Shown: positions 30,801 to 39,707, counted from the stretch's first letter. The stretch: 64,000 nucleotides of DNA from Marinobacterium sedimentorum (GCF_024267675.1 NZ_JALDYX010000002.1:62001-126000); one strand, 5' to 3'. Notes: generated from the letters alone by a model not told the origin. Translations and numbers: made by a program.

Positions 30801-31706
30801 TCAGGCCTTGAGGTGCAGGTCGAAAAACTCAATGGTGCGGCTCCATGCGAGTTCTGCCGCCGCCTCGTCGTAGCGTTCGGTGGAGTCGTTATGGAAGCCG
30901 TGATTTACACCGCTGTACATATGCATGCTGTACTGCTTTTTCCCGGCCTTGAGGTCCGCTTCATACTCGGGCCAGGTCGCATTCACGCGCTTGTCCAGCT
31001 CCGCCAGATGAACCAGCAAGGGCGCCCTGATATTCATGCGGATGTCCTTGGCCGGCGGCGTACCGTAGAACGGCGCCGCGGCATCCACCACCTCGGGAAG
31101 ACTTGCCGCCAGCATGTTGGTGACATAACCGCCAAAACAGAAACCCACCACGCCCAGCTTGCCGTTACTCAGCGGATACGTTTTCAGGAACCTGGCCGCG
31201 GCCATAAAATCCTGTTCGATCTTGGCCTTGTCCATCGAGCTTTGCAGCGCCCGGCCTTCATCATCATTACCCGGATAGCCGCCCAGGCTGTACAGAATGT
31301 CGGGGGCAAAGGCGATGAAGCCGGCCTTGGCAAGCCGCCGCGCCACGTCCTCGATATAGGGATTCAAGCCGCGGTTTTCGTGCACCACCAGAACCACCGG
31401 GGCCGAGGTGGTGACGGATTTCGGGATGACCAGGTAGCCCCGCCCCTCGCCATAGCCTGCGGGCGACGGGAAGGTGACATATTCCGCCTTGATATCGGCA
31501 TCATTGAAAGACACCTGCTCGGCCAGGGCATAGTTGGGCAGCAATGCCGCCGACAGCACACTCATGCTGAAGCCCAGCACCGTGAGGGTCGACAGGCGCG
31601 ACAGGAATTCACGCCGGGTTATGTCACCGTGGGCGTATTCGTCGTACCAGTCAAAAGCTTCCTGCGGGATTACCTGTGGCTCGCTGTTACTCTTGTGAGT
31701 ATGCAT
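30801..31706 (-). CDS. Tat-exported dienelactone hydrolase family protein
   Basis: The 301-residue alpha/beta hydrolase has an N-terminal Tat signal (TRREFLSRLSTLTVLGF, at about residues 32-48). The DLH fold carries nucleophile C in VGFCFGGYV (about 190) and histidine in SGVNHGFHND. A cysteine nucleophile separates it from serine esterases. Role: hydrolysis of dienelactones or related esters; no catechol pathway genes are nearby, so function is uncertain. The gene is monocistronic. Confidence 0.9.
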   Translation of the reverse strand: MHTHKSNSEPQVIPQEAFDWYDEYAHGDITRREFLSRLSTLTVLGFSMSVLSAALLPNYALAEQVSFNDADIKAEYVTFPSPAGYGEGRGYLVIPKSVTTSAPVVLVVHENRGLNPYIEDVARRLAKAGFIAFAPDILYSLGGYPGNDDEGRALQSSMDKAKIEQDFMAAARFLKTYPLSNGKLGVVGFCFGGYVTNMLAASLPEVVDAAAPFYGTPPAKDIRMNIRAPLLVHLAELDKRVNATWPEYEADLKAGKKQYSMHMYSGVNHGFHNDSTERYDEAAAELAWSRTIEFFDLHLKA

Positions 31707-31969
31707 AACATAACCTCCTGGTCATTAGCCGAAAACAACGCTATTCAGGCTAGCAGAATGTGGCGCACGCACCTGCAACGCCGTCGACCTTTACATTCAT
31801 TTAGATGCAGGTGGATTACACGGCAGACGCGTGGCTCTCTGTCGTACGGCTGTACGCCGCTAAGCGATCAATCCGCCGGAGTTGCCGAGTCTTTCTGTTT
31901 GCTGGCGCGGGTGTTTGCGATGTAGTCCTTTTGTGCCGCAGCTTTCGGGAGGCGGTATGGTTCGCTGTA

Positions 31970-33022
31970 TTAAAGGTGATACGGGGGCTTGCCGGTCTGC
32001 CGTCCGCCCTTGAGATGGGACTTTCTCAAAACCAGTTGTCCCGGTGCAATAAACCGGCTTTCCTCTTCACCACCGCTATCGAGCTTGCCAATGGCTTCGC
32101 CCGCCAGTTGTTCAATGGGTGGCCGGTAGGTGGTGAGGTTGTAGCTGGAATAGCCGGCCAGCTCAATTCCATCGAACCCGACAATCGCAATCTCGACACC
32201 CTGTCCCCAGTTACGCAGTGCATCCAGGGCGCCGATTGCGAGGCTGTCGTTTTCGCAAAAAATTGCGTCAACCCGGTCCGTGTTCGCGGTGGTTTTCAGG
32301 TAGTCCGTTAGCGTCTCGTAACCCCGCTGCTGCTGGTAGGCACCGGCTTCGAGCAGCAGGTCGAGACCAAGCCCGTTGCGCTCCAGTGCCGCTTTAAAAC
32401 CGACGACGCGTTCAAGACGGGTGGAACCGCTCGGCGGACCAGCCATGTATCCCATACGACGATAGCCCTGGTGCAGGAAAAGCTCCGCAATTTCCTCACC
32501 GGCCCTGAAATCGTCCGCATTGACCACATGAATGCCAGGCATGCTGCTGTCCCGGTACAGGACAATCAGTGGGATATGGCGGATTTCCTTGATCAGGTGC
32601 ACGAATTCATCGGGCAGTACGGCGCCCAGAAAAATCACGCCATCCACCTGGAACTGATCGGCCAGCAGCAGCGCCGGCTCATAGCTGTGGTCGACATTGA
32701 TATTCAGCAGCATGGTGCTGTAACCCTTGCGTTGCAGCTGGCGGGTTACTTCACCCAGAACCTGCAATATATTGTGGTTGCTGAACTCATCCACCACCAG
32801 GCCGACAATGCCAGAACGCTTCTTGGTGAGGCTGCGGGCCAGCAGGTTGGGGCGATAGCCCAGCTCTTGCGCCGCTTTCATCACAAGCTTCATGCTGGCG
32901 GGCGAGATGTAGGCGCCTGCTGTGAAGGCACGGGACACCGTCCATTTCGAGACGCCCGCGCGCGCTGCAACATCGCTTGCTGTTACCTTGCGTGAGTTGT
33001 CTTTGCTGTCTTTGTTGGCCAT
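31970..33022 (-). CDS. LacI/PurR-family transcriptional regulator
   Basis: The 350-residue protein has an N-terminal helix-turn-helix VTASDVAARAGVSKWTVSRAF followed by the hinge helix (NLLARSL), and a periplasmic-binding-protein-like ligand domain (SGIVGLVVDEF ... VDGVIFLG). It represses a divergent carbohydrate or inositol locus through paired CG-centred operators found at 33067-33125 and 33585-33630. No Shine-Dalgarno is visible before ATG at 33022; the upstream sequence is AAAAAACC. The 5' end lies beside the first operator pair, so it may repress itself. Ligand unknown; inositol is suggested by IolG-like and Iol genes in the window. Confidence 0.93.
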   Translation of the reverse strand: MANKDSKDNSRKVTASDVAARAGVSKWTVSRAFTAGAYISPASMKLVMKAAQELGYRPNLLARSLTKKRSGIVGLVVDEFSNHNILQVLGEVTRQLQRKGYSTMLLNINVDHSYEPALLLADQFQVDGVIFLGAVLPDEFVHLIKEIRHIPLIVLYRDSSMPGIHVVNADDFRAGEEIAELFLHQGYRRMGYMAGPPSGSTRLERVVGFKAALERNGLGLDLLLEAGAYQQQRGYETLTDYLKTTANTDRVDAIFCENDSLAIGALDALRNWGQGVEIAIVGFDGIELAGYSSYNLTTYRPPIEQLAGEAIGKLDSGGEEESRFIAPGQLVLRKSHLKGGRQTGKPPYHL

Positions 33023-33035
33023 GGTTTTTTAATGC

Positions 33036-33125
33036 TTGACGCTATTCAAAGGAGTGAAGTATCTTATCTGCAATCGGGTGCAGAATCACCCGTTTTTTTG
33101 GCTCCTGTCTGCACCCGGTTGCAGG
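33036..33125 (+). promoter_or_regulatory. Promoter with two LacI-type operators (sites 1 and 2)
   Basis: Promoter TTGACG (33036-33041), 18 bp, TATCTT (33060-33065). Operator 1 at 33067-33084 (TCTGCAATCGGGTGCAGA) covers the expected start point, and operator 2 lies at 33108-33125 (TCTGCACCCGGTTGCAGG). Operators share a TCTGCA arm pair and central CG with sites 3 and 4. A C/G stem (33075-33092) plus T7 overlaps operator 1. Confidence 0.65.
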
Positions 33126-33280
33126 TCTGGCTCGCCAGGTTGCGGCACAGCCGCCACTGCACGCCACAAGGTGTTGTCGCCGTCGACGGGCTGCCAAGGG
33201 ACGGGCTCCCGTCACTCACAACGGTTACTGATGGATTCGCCGATGGACTTTTCCCGGGCCAAATGGCCCGGGCTTTTTTG
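33072..33280 (+). ncRNA. Candidate LacI-controlled short transcript
   Basis: A sigma70-like promoter with operator at its start point reads into about 200 bp that contain no convincing gene and then meet a strong terminator at 33253-33280. This is an inferred small RNA or the vestige of a lost leader. No ribosome site with a plausible frame was found. The early hairpin with T7 at 33075-33099 could end the transcript after a few dozen bases, which weakens the case. Confidence 0.3.
33253..33280 (+). terminator. Rho-independent terminator with no gene upstream
   Basis: A perfect 8-bp stem CCCGGGCC/GGCCCGGG (loop AAAT) is followed by six Ts. On the plus strand, no gene between 33022 and 33250 would use it, so it implies a transcript of its own or a decayed gene. 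Confidence 0.85.
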
Positions 33281-33574
33281 TGTGCTTAGTACACAAGAGC
33301 AGGCGACCAGATAACTAGACCGGCTGCCAGGGCGCGGCCTGAACGCCGTGGAGTGCCTGCGCTGGAGTTAACTCATCCTGCGCATTACGCCGGTTTCCCG
33401 TTGTAAGGCTCCAAAGTATTTCAGAAAGTCCGCCGGTTGGTGTTGGTGCGGCCTTACTGTGGGACAGACAATCTCGCAGACAAGGCGGTTTGTCCGCCAG
33501 GTGGCGGATGCTGCAGGGCCATCAGGCGATCAGCCTGCCTGTCGTCGGGACCTTGGAAAATCTTCAATACCCTG

Positions 33575-33630
33575 TTGACATCGATCTGCAACCGGGTGCA
33601 TATTGAGCCCAATCTGCACCCGGTTGCAGA
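33575..33630 (+). promoter_or_regulatory. Promoter with LacI-type operators (sites 3 and 4) for the sugar locus
   Basis: Promoter TTGACA (33575-33580), about 18 bp, CATATT (33599-33604). Operator 3 at 33585-33602 (TCTGCAACCGGGTGCATA) lies in the spacer and -10, and operator 4 at 33613-33630 (TCTGCACCCGGTTGCAGA) covers the start region. It precedes the TIM-barrel gene by about 170 bp, and the same 18-bp spacing is seen at the first pair. Confidence 0.7.
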
Positions 33631-33800
33631 GTTGTGCAACGCTGATTTCATCGCCTGTAGAGGGGCCGATCTATTGAGTCGTGAACGGTAAAAAAGTTAT
33701 CCGCAAAGCGCCTGAAACAGGATTGCTGAACCAGAAGATTTCTAATCTCGTGTGGATGCTTGGTTTTTAAAAATATAAATAAGGTCTTTGGAGAAAATAA

Positions 33801-34616
33801 ATGACCACCACTGCCCCTAATACCAACCAGCCTTTTACGCTGGCCATTTGTTCTGAAATGGTATTTCTGGATCTCTCTGTTATCGAGCGGATAAAGAGAA
33901 TCGATGAACTCGGTTTTCAGGTCGAAATCTGGGACTGGACCAAACACGATATCAAGGCGCTGGCCAATACCGGTGCCACCTTTTCGTCCATGACCGGTTA
34001 TGTCACCGGCACTCTGGCGGATGACGAAGGGGCCGATGAACTCCTGCGCACGGCCGAACAGTCAATTCCGGTTGCCAGGGATCTGGGCATTCCCCGCCTG
34101 AATCTCCATGGCACCGGTCTGGATAATCGCGGCTTGCCCGTAAAACCGGCCCATGCGACGACCGGCGCCATGTGGATCAAAGCCTACCAGACACTGAATC
34201 GCCTCGCCGATCTCGGCGAAAAGCATGGCGTGACCTTCGTTCTCGAGAACCTGAATACCGAAGTGGATCACCCGGGCGTTCCCTTTGCCAGGGCACAGGA
34301 CACGCTGGACCTGGTGGCCGGCGTCAATCGTCCGGGCCTGCGGATGATGCTGGATATCTATCACGCCCAGATTGGTGAGGGGAACCTGATCGAACTGATC
34401 CGCAGAAGCGCGCCCTATATCGGGGAGATCCAGGTTGCCGATGTGCCCGGACGCTGCGAGCCCGGCACCGGTGAAATCAATTATCCGGCCATCGCCCAGG
34501 CACTGTATGACGTTGGATACCGCGGCAATATCGGTTTGGAAGGATGGGCCAGCGGCGATGATGAACTCGCCCTCGACCGCTTCCGCAAAGCCTTTACCTA
34601 TCCCTTTGCTGTTTAA
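33801..34616 (+). CDS. Sugar phosphate isomerase/epimerase family TIM-barrel protein
   Basis: The 271-residue protein is a xylose-isomerase-like TIM barrel (AP_endonuc_2 family, of the hydroxypyruvate isomerase/Hyi and IolI/IolE kind). Metal-binding pattern is seen in FVLENLNTEVD, MMLDIYHAQI and IGLEGWASG. The start ATG at 33801 follows TTTGGAG, 8 bases before. It is the first gene of the LacI-controlled operon and is followed 33 bp later by an IolG-like dehydrogenase. The exact reaction is unresolved between isomerase, epimerase and dehydratase. Confidence 0.85.
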   Translation: MTTTAPNTNQPFTLAICSEMVFLDLSVIERIKRIDELGFQVEIWDWTKHDIKALANTGATFSSMTGYVTGTLADDEGADELLRTAEQSIPVARDLGIPRLNLHGTGLDNRGLPVKPAHATTGAMWIKAYQTLNRLADLGEKHGVTFVLENLNTEVDHPGVPFARAQDTLDLVAGVNRPGLRMMLDIYHAQIGEGNLIELIRRSAPYIGEIQVADVPGRCEPGTGEINYPAIAQALYDVGYRGNIGLEGWASGDDELALDRFRKAFTYPFAV

Positions 34617-34649
34617 ACCCAATAACAACCCATGCTCAGAGGAAACACC

Positions 34650-35666
34650 ATGTCCCTCAATAAACCTGTCAACGTCGGCCTGATTGGTGCCGGACGTATC
34701 GGATCCTTTCACGCTGAGACGATTGCCCTGCGTCTGGTGGATGCGAATCTTGCGGCCATTGCCGATCCGGTGCCCGGTGCAGCTGAAAAGCTCGCGCAAA
34801 AACTGGGGTGCCCGATCGCCACGACCGACCCCATGGAGCTGCTCGCCAACCCCGACATCGATGCCGTAATCATCGCCACACCGGCGCGCTTTCATGCCGG
34901 CATCGTAGAAGCCGCGGCCAAGGCAGGCAAAGCCATCTTCTGCGAGAAGCCGATGGCCCTTACCGTCGAAGAGGCGGACCGTGCCATTGCCGCAGCCAAA
35001 GAGGCCAAGGTTGTGTTGCAGGTGGGCTTTAACCGGCGCTGGGATCAGGCCTTTGCCGAAGGACATACAGCCATCCTTAATGGCCAGGTCGGTACACCGC
35101 AACTGCTGCGCTCGCTGACCCGCGATCCGGGCCCCTACAAGGGAGACCCTGCGAAGACGCCGCAGTGGACCATCTTCTTTGAAACCCTGATTCACGACTT
35201 CGATACTCTGCTGTGGCTCAACGCGGGCGCCAAGCCGGTTGAAGTCTACGCCATCGCCGATGCGCTTATCCGCCCAGACTTCAAGGATGCCGGGCATCTG
35301 GATACAGCGGTTGTCACCATCCGTTTTGACAACGGTGCCATGGCTGTGGCCGAGGCAAACTTCAGTGCGCTCTATGGCTATGATGTACGAGGCGAGGTGT
35401 TCGGCTCGGCGGGCATGATTACCATGGGCGATGTTAGGCGTTCCAGCATGACACTGTTCGGTGCCCAGGGTGTTTCCAACGACACCTGGCGCCTGGATGC
35501 CCATCATTTTGTCGGCGCCTACAGGGCTCAGTTCGCCGCCTTTATCAAATCCGTGGGCAGCGGCGAGACCAGCGGGCCGACCGGCGAAGACGCGCGGGCT
35601 GCACTGGAAATTGCCCTGGCATGCATTCAGTCCATCAAAGACAAGGGCCCTGTGCGCCTTATTTAA
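34650..35666 (+). CDS. Gfo/Idh/MocA oxidoreductase, inositol 2-dehydrogenase-like
   Basis: The 338-residue protein has an N-terminal Rossmann fold (GLIGAGRIGSFHAET), the EKP motif in IFCEKPMAL, and the catalytic HDFD segment. It resembles IolG/Idh, which oxidises myo-inositol to scyllo-inosose, but other family substrates are possible. ATG at 34650 was chosen because AGAGGA lies just upstream; an in-frame ATG at 34632 is less well spaced. It is probably co-transcribed with the upstream barrel and ends at a terminator at 35683. Confidence 0.9.
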   Translation: MSLNKPVNVGLIGAGRIGSFHAETIALRLVDANLAAIADPVPGAAEKLAQKLGCPIATTDPMELLANPDIDAVIIATPARFHAGIVEAAAKAGKAIFCEKPMALTVEEADRAIAAAKEAKVVLQVGFNRRWDQAFAEGHTAILNGQVGTPQLLRSLTRDPGPYKGDPAKTPQWTIFFETLIHDFDTLLWLNAGAKPVEVYAIADALIRPDFKDAGHLDTAVVTIRFDNGAMAVAEANFSALYGYDVRGEVFGSAGMITMGDVRRSSMTLFGAQGVSNDTWRLDAHHFVGAYRAQFAAFIKSVGSGETSGPTGEDARAALEIALACIQSIKDKGPVRLI

Positions 35667-35682
35667 ATGTAGTTGCAACACG

Positions 35683-35710
35683 GAAGAGCTTGTTCAAGAG
35701 CTCTTCTTTT
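35683..35710 (+). terminator. Rho-independent terminator after the dehydrogenase
   Basis: Stem GAAGAGC/GCTCTTC followed by four Ts. It separates the two-gene operon from the binding-protein gene. Confidence 0.75.
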
Positions 35711-35711
35711 A

Positions 35712-35864
35712 GCCTGGCGGACAAATAGGTTCCCTACATATTTGTCCGTCACGCCACAAAAACGGGCGCAGGCGCGCGGACATGCTGGTTTTTCTGGCGT
35801 TCGCACCGGCCTGCGGCCAGTGATGAAGCATCCCTGCTTCAGTATTAACCGCCGGGTTAATATT
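35712..35864 (-). repeat. Multi-hairpin intergenic repeat, copy D
   Basis: In reverse orientation relative to copy C, it shares tgaagcagggatgcttca, a ggccgcaggcc stem, a gtttttgtgg-type block and the terminal ttaatactgaag/ttaatatt arms. It occupies the gap before the binding-protein gene, with the TATTAACC arm 20 bp from its ribosome site. Confidence 0.75.
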
Positions 35865-35886
35865 TAAAAACCAGGAGAAAAATAAA

Positions 35887-36819
35887 ATGAAAAAATTACT
35901 TTCAGCCGCTTGCGTGATGCTGGCAGTTTCAGGTTCGGTAGCCGCACAGGATCTGAAGATTGGTATTGCCATGGCGACCTATGACGACAATTTCCTTACG
36001 CTGCTACGCACCGGCATGGAAAAGTATGCAAAGGAAGTGGGTGTGTCCGCACAGATTGAAGACGGTAAAAATGAGGTCGGTACCCAGTTCAATCAGATTC
36101 AGAACTTTATCGCATCGGGTGTGGATGCGATCGTAATCAGTCCGGTCGACACCGATGCCACCGTTTCCATCAGCGATGCCGCCGAAGCGGCCAATATTCC
36201 GCTGGTGTATGTAAACCGCCAGCCGATCAATGTTGATATGCTGCCGGACAACCAGGCATTTGTTGCCTCCAACGAAGTCGATTCCGGGACCCTGCAGACT
36301 CAGGAAGTGTGCCGAATTCTTGGCGGTAAAGGCAAAGTGCTGGTACTGATGGGTGCTCTGACCGATCAGACCGGTATTCAGCGGACCAAGGATATTCACG
36401 ACGTGATCGCTACCCCGGAATGTTCCGGCATGGAGGTGGTCGCCGAGGAGTCCGGAGAGTGGCAGCGCTTCAAGGGTAATGACATCATGACAAACTGGCT
36501 GTCTGCAGGTATCGAATTCGATGCCGTCATTGCCAACAACGATGAGATGGCCATCGGTGCCATTCAGGCCATGAAAGCTTCAGGTATCAAGATGGAAGAT
36601 GTGGTTGTTGCCGGTGTCGATGCCACCGCCGATGCCCTGGCGGCCATGACCGCAGGCGATCTTGATGTGACGGTGTTTCAGGACGCAGGAGCTCAGGGAC
36701 GGGGCGCGGTAGAAGCGGCCATTCGGCTTGCCAAAGGCGAAAGTGTCGATCAAAAGGTTTGGGTACCGTTTCAACTGGTCACCACTGCGAACTACCAGGA
36801 GTTCCTGAACAAGAACTGA
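35887..36819 (+). CDS. Periplasmic sugar/inositol ABC-transporter substrate-binding protein
   Basis: The 310-residue protein has a signal peptide (MKKLLSAACVMLAVSGSVAA) and a type I periplasmic binding fold of the RbsB kind: LKIGIAMATYDDNFLTLL, VDAIVISPVDTDATV, NNDEMAIGAIQAM and VVAGVDATADAL. In such systems it delivers sugar to a permease-ATPase. None follows: a terminator lies 22 bp downstream, so this binding protein is an orphan or works with a distant transporter. The start follows AGGAG. Sugars such as ribose or inositol fit. Confidence 0.92.
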   Translation: MKKLLSAACVMLAVSGSVAAQDLKIGIAMATYDDNFLTLLRTGMEKYAKEVGVSAQIEDGKNEVGTQFNQIQNFIASGVDAIVISPVDTDATVSISDAAEAANIPLVYVNRQPINVDMLPDNQAFVASNEVDSGTLQTQEVCRILGGKGKVLVLMGALTDQTGIQRTKDIHDVIATPECSGMEVVAEESGEWQRFKGNDIMTNWLSAGIEFDAVIANNDEMAIGAIQAMKASGIKMEDVVVAGVDATADALAAMTAGDLDVTVFQDAGAQGRGAVEAAIRLAKGESVDQKVWVPFQLVTTANYQEFLNKN

Positions 36820-36840
36820 TCCGGCGGTTGTTTTCGCAAT

Positions 36841-36882
36841 AAAAAGGGGCCGCCGAGGATTATCTACGGCGGCCCCTTTTTT
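36841..36882 (+). terminator. Rho-independent terminator after the binding protein
   Basis: A 15-bp stem (AAAAAGGGGCCGCCG and its complement) with terminal T-run. It ends the orphan binding-protein transcript. Confidence 0.9.
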
Positions 36883-36911
36883 GGGCGTCTTAACCTGCTG
36901 GTCGGCGGTAC

Positions 36912-37040
36912 TATTAACCTGGCTGGCAAATAGGCTCCCTTCCTATTTGCCAGTCACCCCACAAAAACAGGCGCAAGTGCGTGGACGTGCTGGTTTTTGT
37001 GGGGTTCGCATTGGCCTGCGGCCAATGATGAAGCAGGAGA
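36912..37040 (-). repeat. Multi-hairpin intergenic repeat, copy E
   Basis: This copy is like D in orientation (attaacctggctggcaaatagg, then a TATTTGCC stem, tggggttcgcattgg, ggcctgcggcc, gatgaagca) but lacks the terminal TATTAA hairpin at its other end. It appears truncated. Confidence 0.7.
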
Positions 37041-37132
37041 AAAGGCCGTTCTGATGATTCTTTGGGGCAGGCAGGCGGGGAAACCCTAGGTGCCCGGTCT
37101 GCGGGCGAACAGCGGCTGCGATGCGGACTCAT

Positions 37133-37275
37133 GGGCACCTCGAAAAACCTACTGCGCGACTCATAGGCTGCGTTGCGCGGTGCTCGGAATCCTCATGTAT
37201 ACCCCATACACTGCGGTTCCTGTGCGCCGTGCGCCTTGCCTCTAAGCCTGCTCGTTACGGTCTATCGAGGTGCCC
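37133..37275. repeat. 143-bp inverted-repeat element
   Basis: GGGCACCTCGA (37133-37143) is repeated inverted as TCGAGGTGCCC (37265-37275). Between them lies a second imperfect stem with gcgcggtgctcgg and a GTAT/ATAC tip. It looks like a non-autonomous palindromic element. No reading frame is seen. Confidence 0.55.
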
Positions 37276-37303
37276 TCATGTCTATCGAAGATAGCGCCAT
37301 TTA

Positions 37304-37690
37304 TTAAAATTCGGAGTGTTCTGGTAGTTGGCTATTGATTGAGTACCAGCTGGCTTTTTCTGAAACCCATATATGGCTCTTTTCGCTGGATTGTGGATCA
37401 TCGTCCAAAGACCCCAGACGCAAGATGACATGCTGGGTGTTGGCTCTCTTGGCGTATACTTGTGTGCCACAGTTCGAGCAGAAGTAGCGCCTTTTGCCTT
37501 CTGATGATTCGAACGAGCTCAGGTTATCACTGCCCGATACTGTAAAGTCGTTATCGTTTACCGCAGCAACACTTGAAAAGGCCGAGCCATGCGCCTTCCG
37601 GCAGGTTTTGCAGTGACAGTGGACAATATCGCCAACCTGGCCTGAAATTGCGTATTTGACCTTTCCACAAAGGCAGCTACCCGTGATCAT
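37304..37690 (-). CDS. GFA/CENP-V-type zinc-binding protein
   Basis: The 128-residue protein has three cysteine pairs for zinc: GSCLCGKVKY, HCHCKTCRKAHGSAF and YFCSNCGTQVY. These are the hallmarks of the glutathione-dependent formaldehyde-activating enzyme fold. No formaldehyde-detoxification genes are near, so function is unassigned. ATG at 37690 was chosen with GAGG upstream; a GTG at 37696 lacks it. Confidence 0.85.
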   Translation of the reverse strand: MITGSCLCGKVKYAISGQVGDIVHCHCKTCRKAHGSAFSSVAAVNDNDFTVSGSDNLSSFESSEGKRRYFCSNCGTQVYAKRANTQHVILRLGSLDDDPQSSEKSHIWVSEKASWYSINSQLPEHSEF

Positions 37691-37866
37691 TTCCACCTCG
37701 ATATCTGAATGGCTTATAAAGAAGCCATGTTTTTATGTCTGACCGAAAAATTGCCTGACCCTTAAGCAGAATAACAGGCGTTGGCGTATCCCGGCGAGCG
37801 CAACGTTAACGCTTTAAAGGCTACGATGAAAAGTGCCTGGCAGCTAATTCCCTAAGCTGCCCGTTT

Positions 37867-39069
37867 TTATTGTTGCGCGAGGCAACGGGTTTCAAGCAAG
37901 TCGACAAGTATTCGCTCGACATTGCTGCCGCCAATACCGATACGCGCACTGGGGGGCAGTGCTGCAAGGGTCTGCGCGGCGCGCGAATAGTCGCCGGTCA
38001 CGAAGTCACTCAATGCGGACACCAGCGCAAGCGATAGATCGCGATTCACCCCGGCAGCTTTGCTGGAAAGGGTGTCTTCACAACGTTTAAGCCCGCCCAG
38101 ATCCCCGGCGCTCGCGTACAGGCCAGCCAGGTGCAGCGCGATGAAAGGATGGCCCATCATCCCCCAGACGCGTTCGATATGCTCGAGCACATCAGTTCGC
38201 AAAGGACTCGCCTGGCCACTTTGCAGGTAATCCCTGAGCAGGAAACCGCCACAATCGGCAAGCGTGAGAATCGGGCCGCAGGTGGTGGTCTTGGGTGCGC
38301 AAAATGCCAGGTAACGTTGCATCGCGGCTTCGCGGTCGCCTACTTGCCATTCGGCCAGGGCCAGGTGCCACTGCACGTGCCCATACATTTGTCCTTCCCG
38401 GGCACCTGCCTCATGTACCTTGAGCCAGTCCTCCAGCACCTTTACCGATTCTTCAGCGGCACCCTCATCGTGCAGCAAATGCGCTAAACCGTGAATGGAA
38501 TAGAGCGCCTGGGGCCTAAGATCCAGCGCTCGTTCGAGCAGCTCGCGGCCACGGGTGCGTTGTCCTGCTTCACTGGCCGCAAATCCAAGCCGGGCCAGGA
38601 ATGCCCAGTCGTTGCCCAGGGCCTCTTGAACGGACTCGAAAACATTCAGTACCGCATCCAGCTTTTTAGGTCCGCCGTAGAACAGCAGGTAACCCGCCAT
38701 CTGGGAAACGACCAGCAAATCGGCAGGCGTGGTTTCGATGTACGCCCTTGTCTTTTCCAGGGTAGCGCCGGGCTGGTCGATGATGCCGATCAGCACATCG
38801 ACATGTTCCCGTTCCCAGTCGGATGCGCCCAGGGATGCGCCTTCTGCAAGCGCCCGGTAGGCTTGTGCCCCGGGTTCGCCAACATCTTTTGCCACGTAGT
38901 AACGCGCCGCTGCTGCCAACGCGAACTCAGGTTCGAGCTCGAGTGCCCGGTCCAGGGCTTGTGCAGCGCCGGATTCCGATCCCAGGATCAGGTCGACGGC
39001 GTTCTGGTACAGGTTGGCAGCTTCTGGGGAACTAACGGATAACTTATTGCCGGTGCGTGTTTCAAGCAT
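37867..39069 (-). CDS. Tetratricopeptide-repeat protein (TTC38-like)
   Basis: The 400-residue, almost all-helical protein has repeats such as ALDRALELEPEFALAAAARY, ELLERALDLRPQALYSIHGL and SVKVLEDWLKVHEAGAREGQ. This is the TPR pattern of the tetratricopeptide 38 family. No signal peptide. Role unknown, probably protein interaction. ATG at 39069 was chosen; the frame is open to 39270 but the upstream part has no repeat character, and the ribosome site is weak in both cases. Its right side is gene-poor. Confidence 0.72.
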   Translation of the reverse strand: MLETRTGNKLSVSSPEAANLYQNAVDLILGSESGAAQALDRALELEPEFALAAAARYYVAKDVGEPGAQAYRALAEGASLGASDWEREHVDVLIGIIDQPGATLEKTRAYIETTPADLLVVSQMAGYLLFYGGPKKLDAVLNVFESVQEALGNDWAFLARLGFAASEAGQRTRGRELLERALDLRPQALYSIHGLAHLLHDEGAAEESVKVLEDWLKVHEAGAREGQMYGHVQWHLALAEWQVGDREAAMQRYLAFCAPKTTTCGPILTLADCGGFLLRDYLQSGQASPLRTDVLEHIERVWGMMGHPFIALHLAGLYASAGDLGGLKRCEDTLSSKAAGVNRDLSLALVSALSDFVTGDYSRAAQTLAALPPSARIGIGGSNVERILVDLLETRCLAQQ

Positions 39070-39707
39070 GGTGAGCGTCCCAATAAGGCAGTTAATACAC
39101 CCAGGTGGCGCCAGGGTGACGGGGTCACGCGGGTGGGGCCGGCCAGCGGCGCCCAATACCGTCGCGGCTGTTTCGAACGCAGCTACCTGGAGCTTACCTT
39201 GGCCCAGTCGAACGGAATCTCCTTGTGGGTCTCGGGGTCCCAGAAGATCTCCCGCGTAGGCATGCAGCACGAGCAGCGGCGTGTCGAGCGGATTGTGGAT
39301 CGCGGTTCAGTATAGATGCGGATAGCCTAAGCGGGGGGCACCCCAATCCCCGTGCTAGCAGCCTGTCGGGCTTGACGGGTTGTAGCGAGGGAAAGTCCGT
39401 TTTGTTCAGCACATCCATGTGCTTCACCCTTTCGGGGTTTGCACGTTCAATCGCCCCGAGGGTTGAATGAGGCAATTTTTAGCTCTTTTGAGGCGAAAAA
39501 TCGGCAGGATAGCCGATTTACACAGCGTAAGCTGCCCACCGGGCAAGCTACAGGGATTTAGCTTGTGAATAGTGGTTCTATTAAAAAGCACACACAATGA
39601 CCACTCTTTTTGAAAGAGAGGGGCTTTTCCACAGTAGATCAGTGTTAAATCCGGCAGGCTGCTGTCGCCCTTCTTGTTTATGCGGCAATAATCGGGCTAA
39701 CATCGTT
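39070..39707. other. Gene-poor gap with protein-like remnant
   Basis: This 638-bp gap has no convincing gene. On the minus strand near 39190-39255 one frame reads REIFWDPETHKEIPFDWAKV, protein-like but ending in a stop, so it may be a gene remnant that I cannot assign. Short palindromes occur near 39480-39560. AT content rises to the right. Confidence 0.45.
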
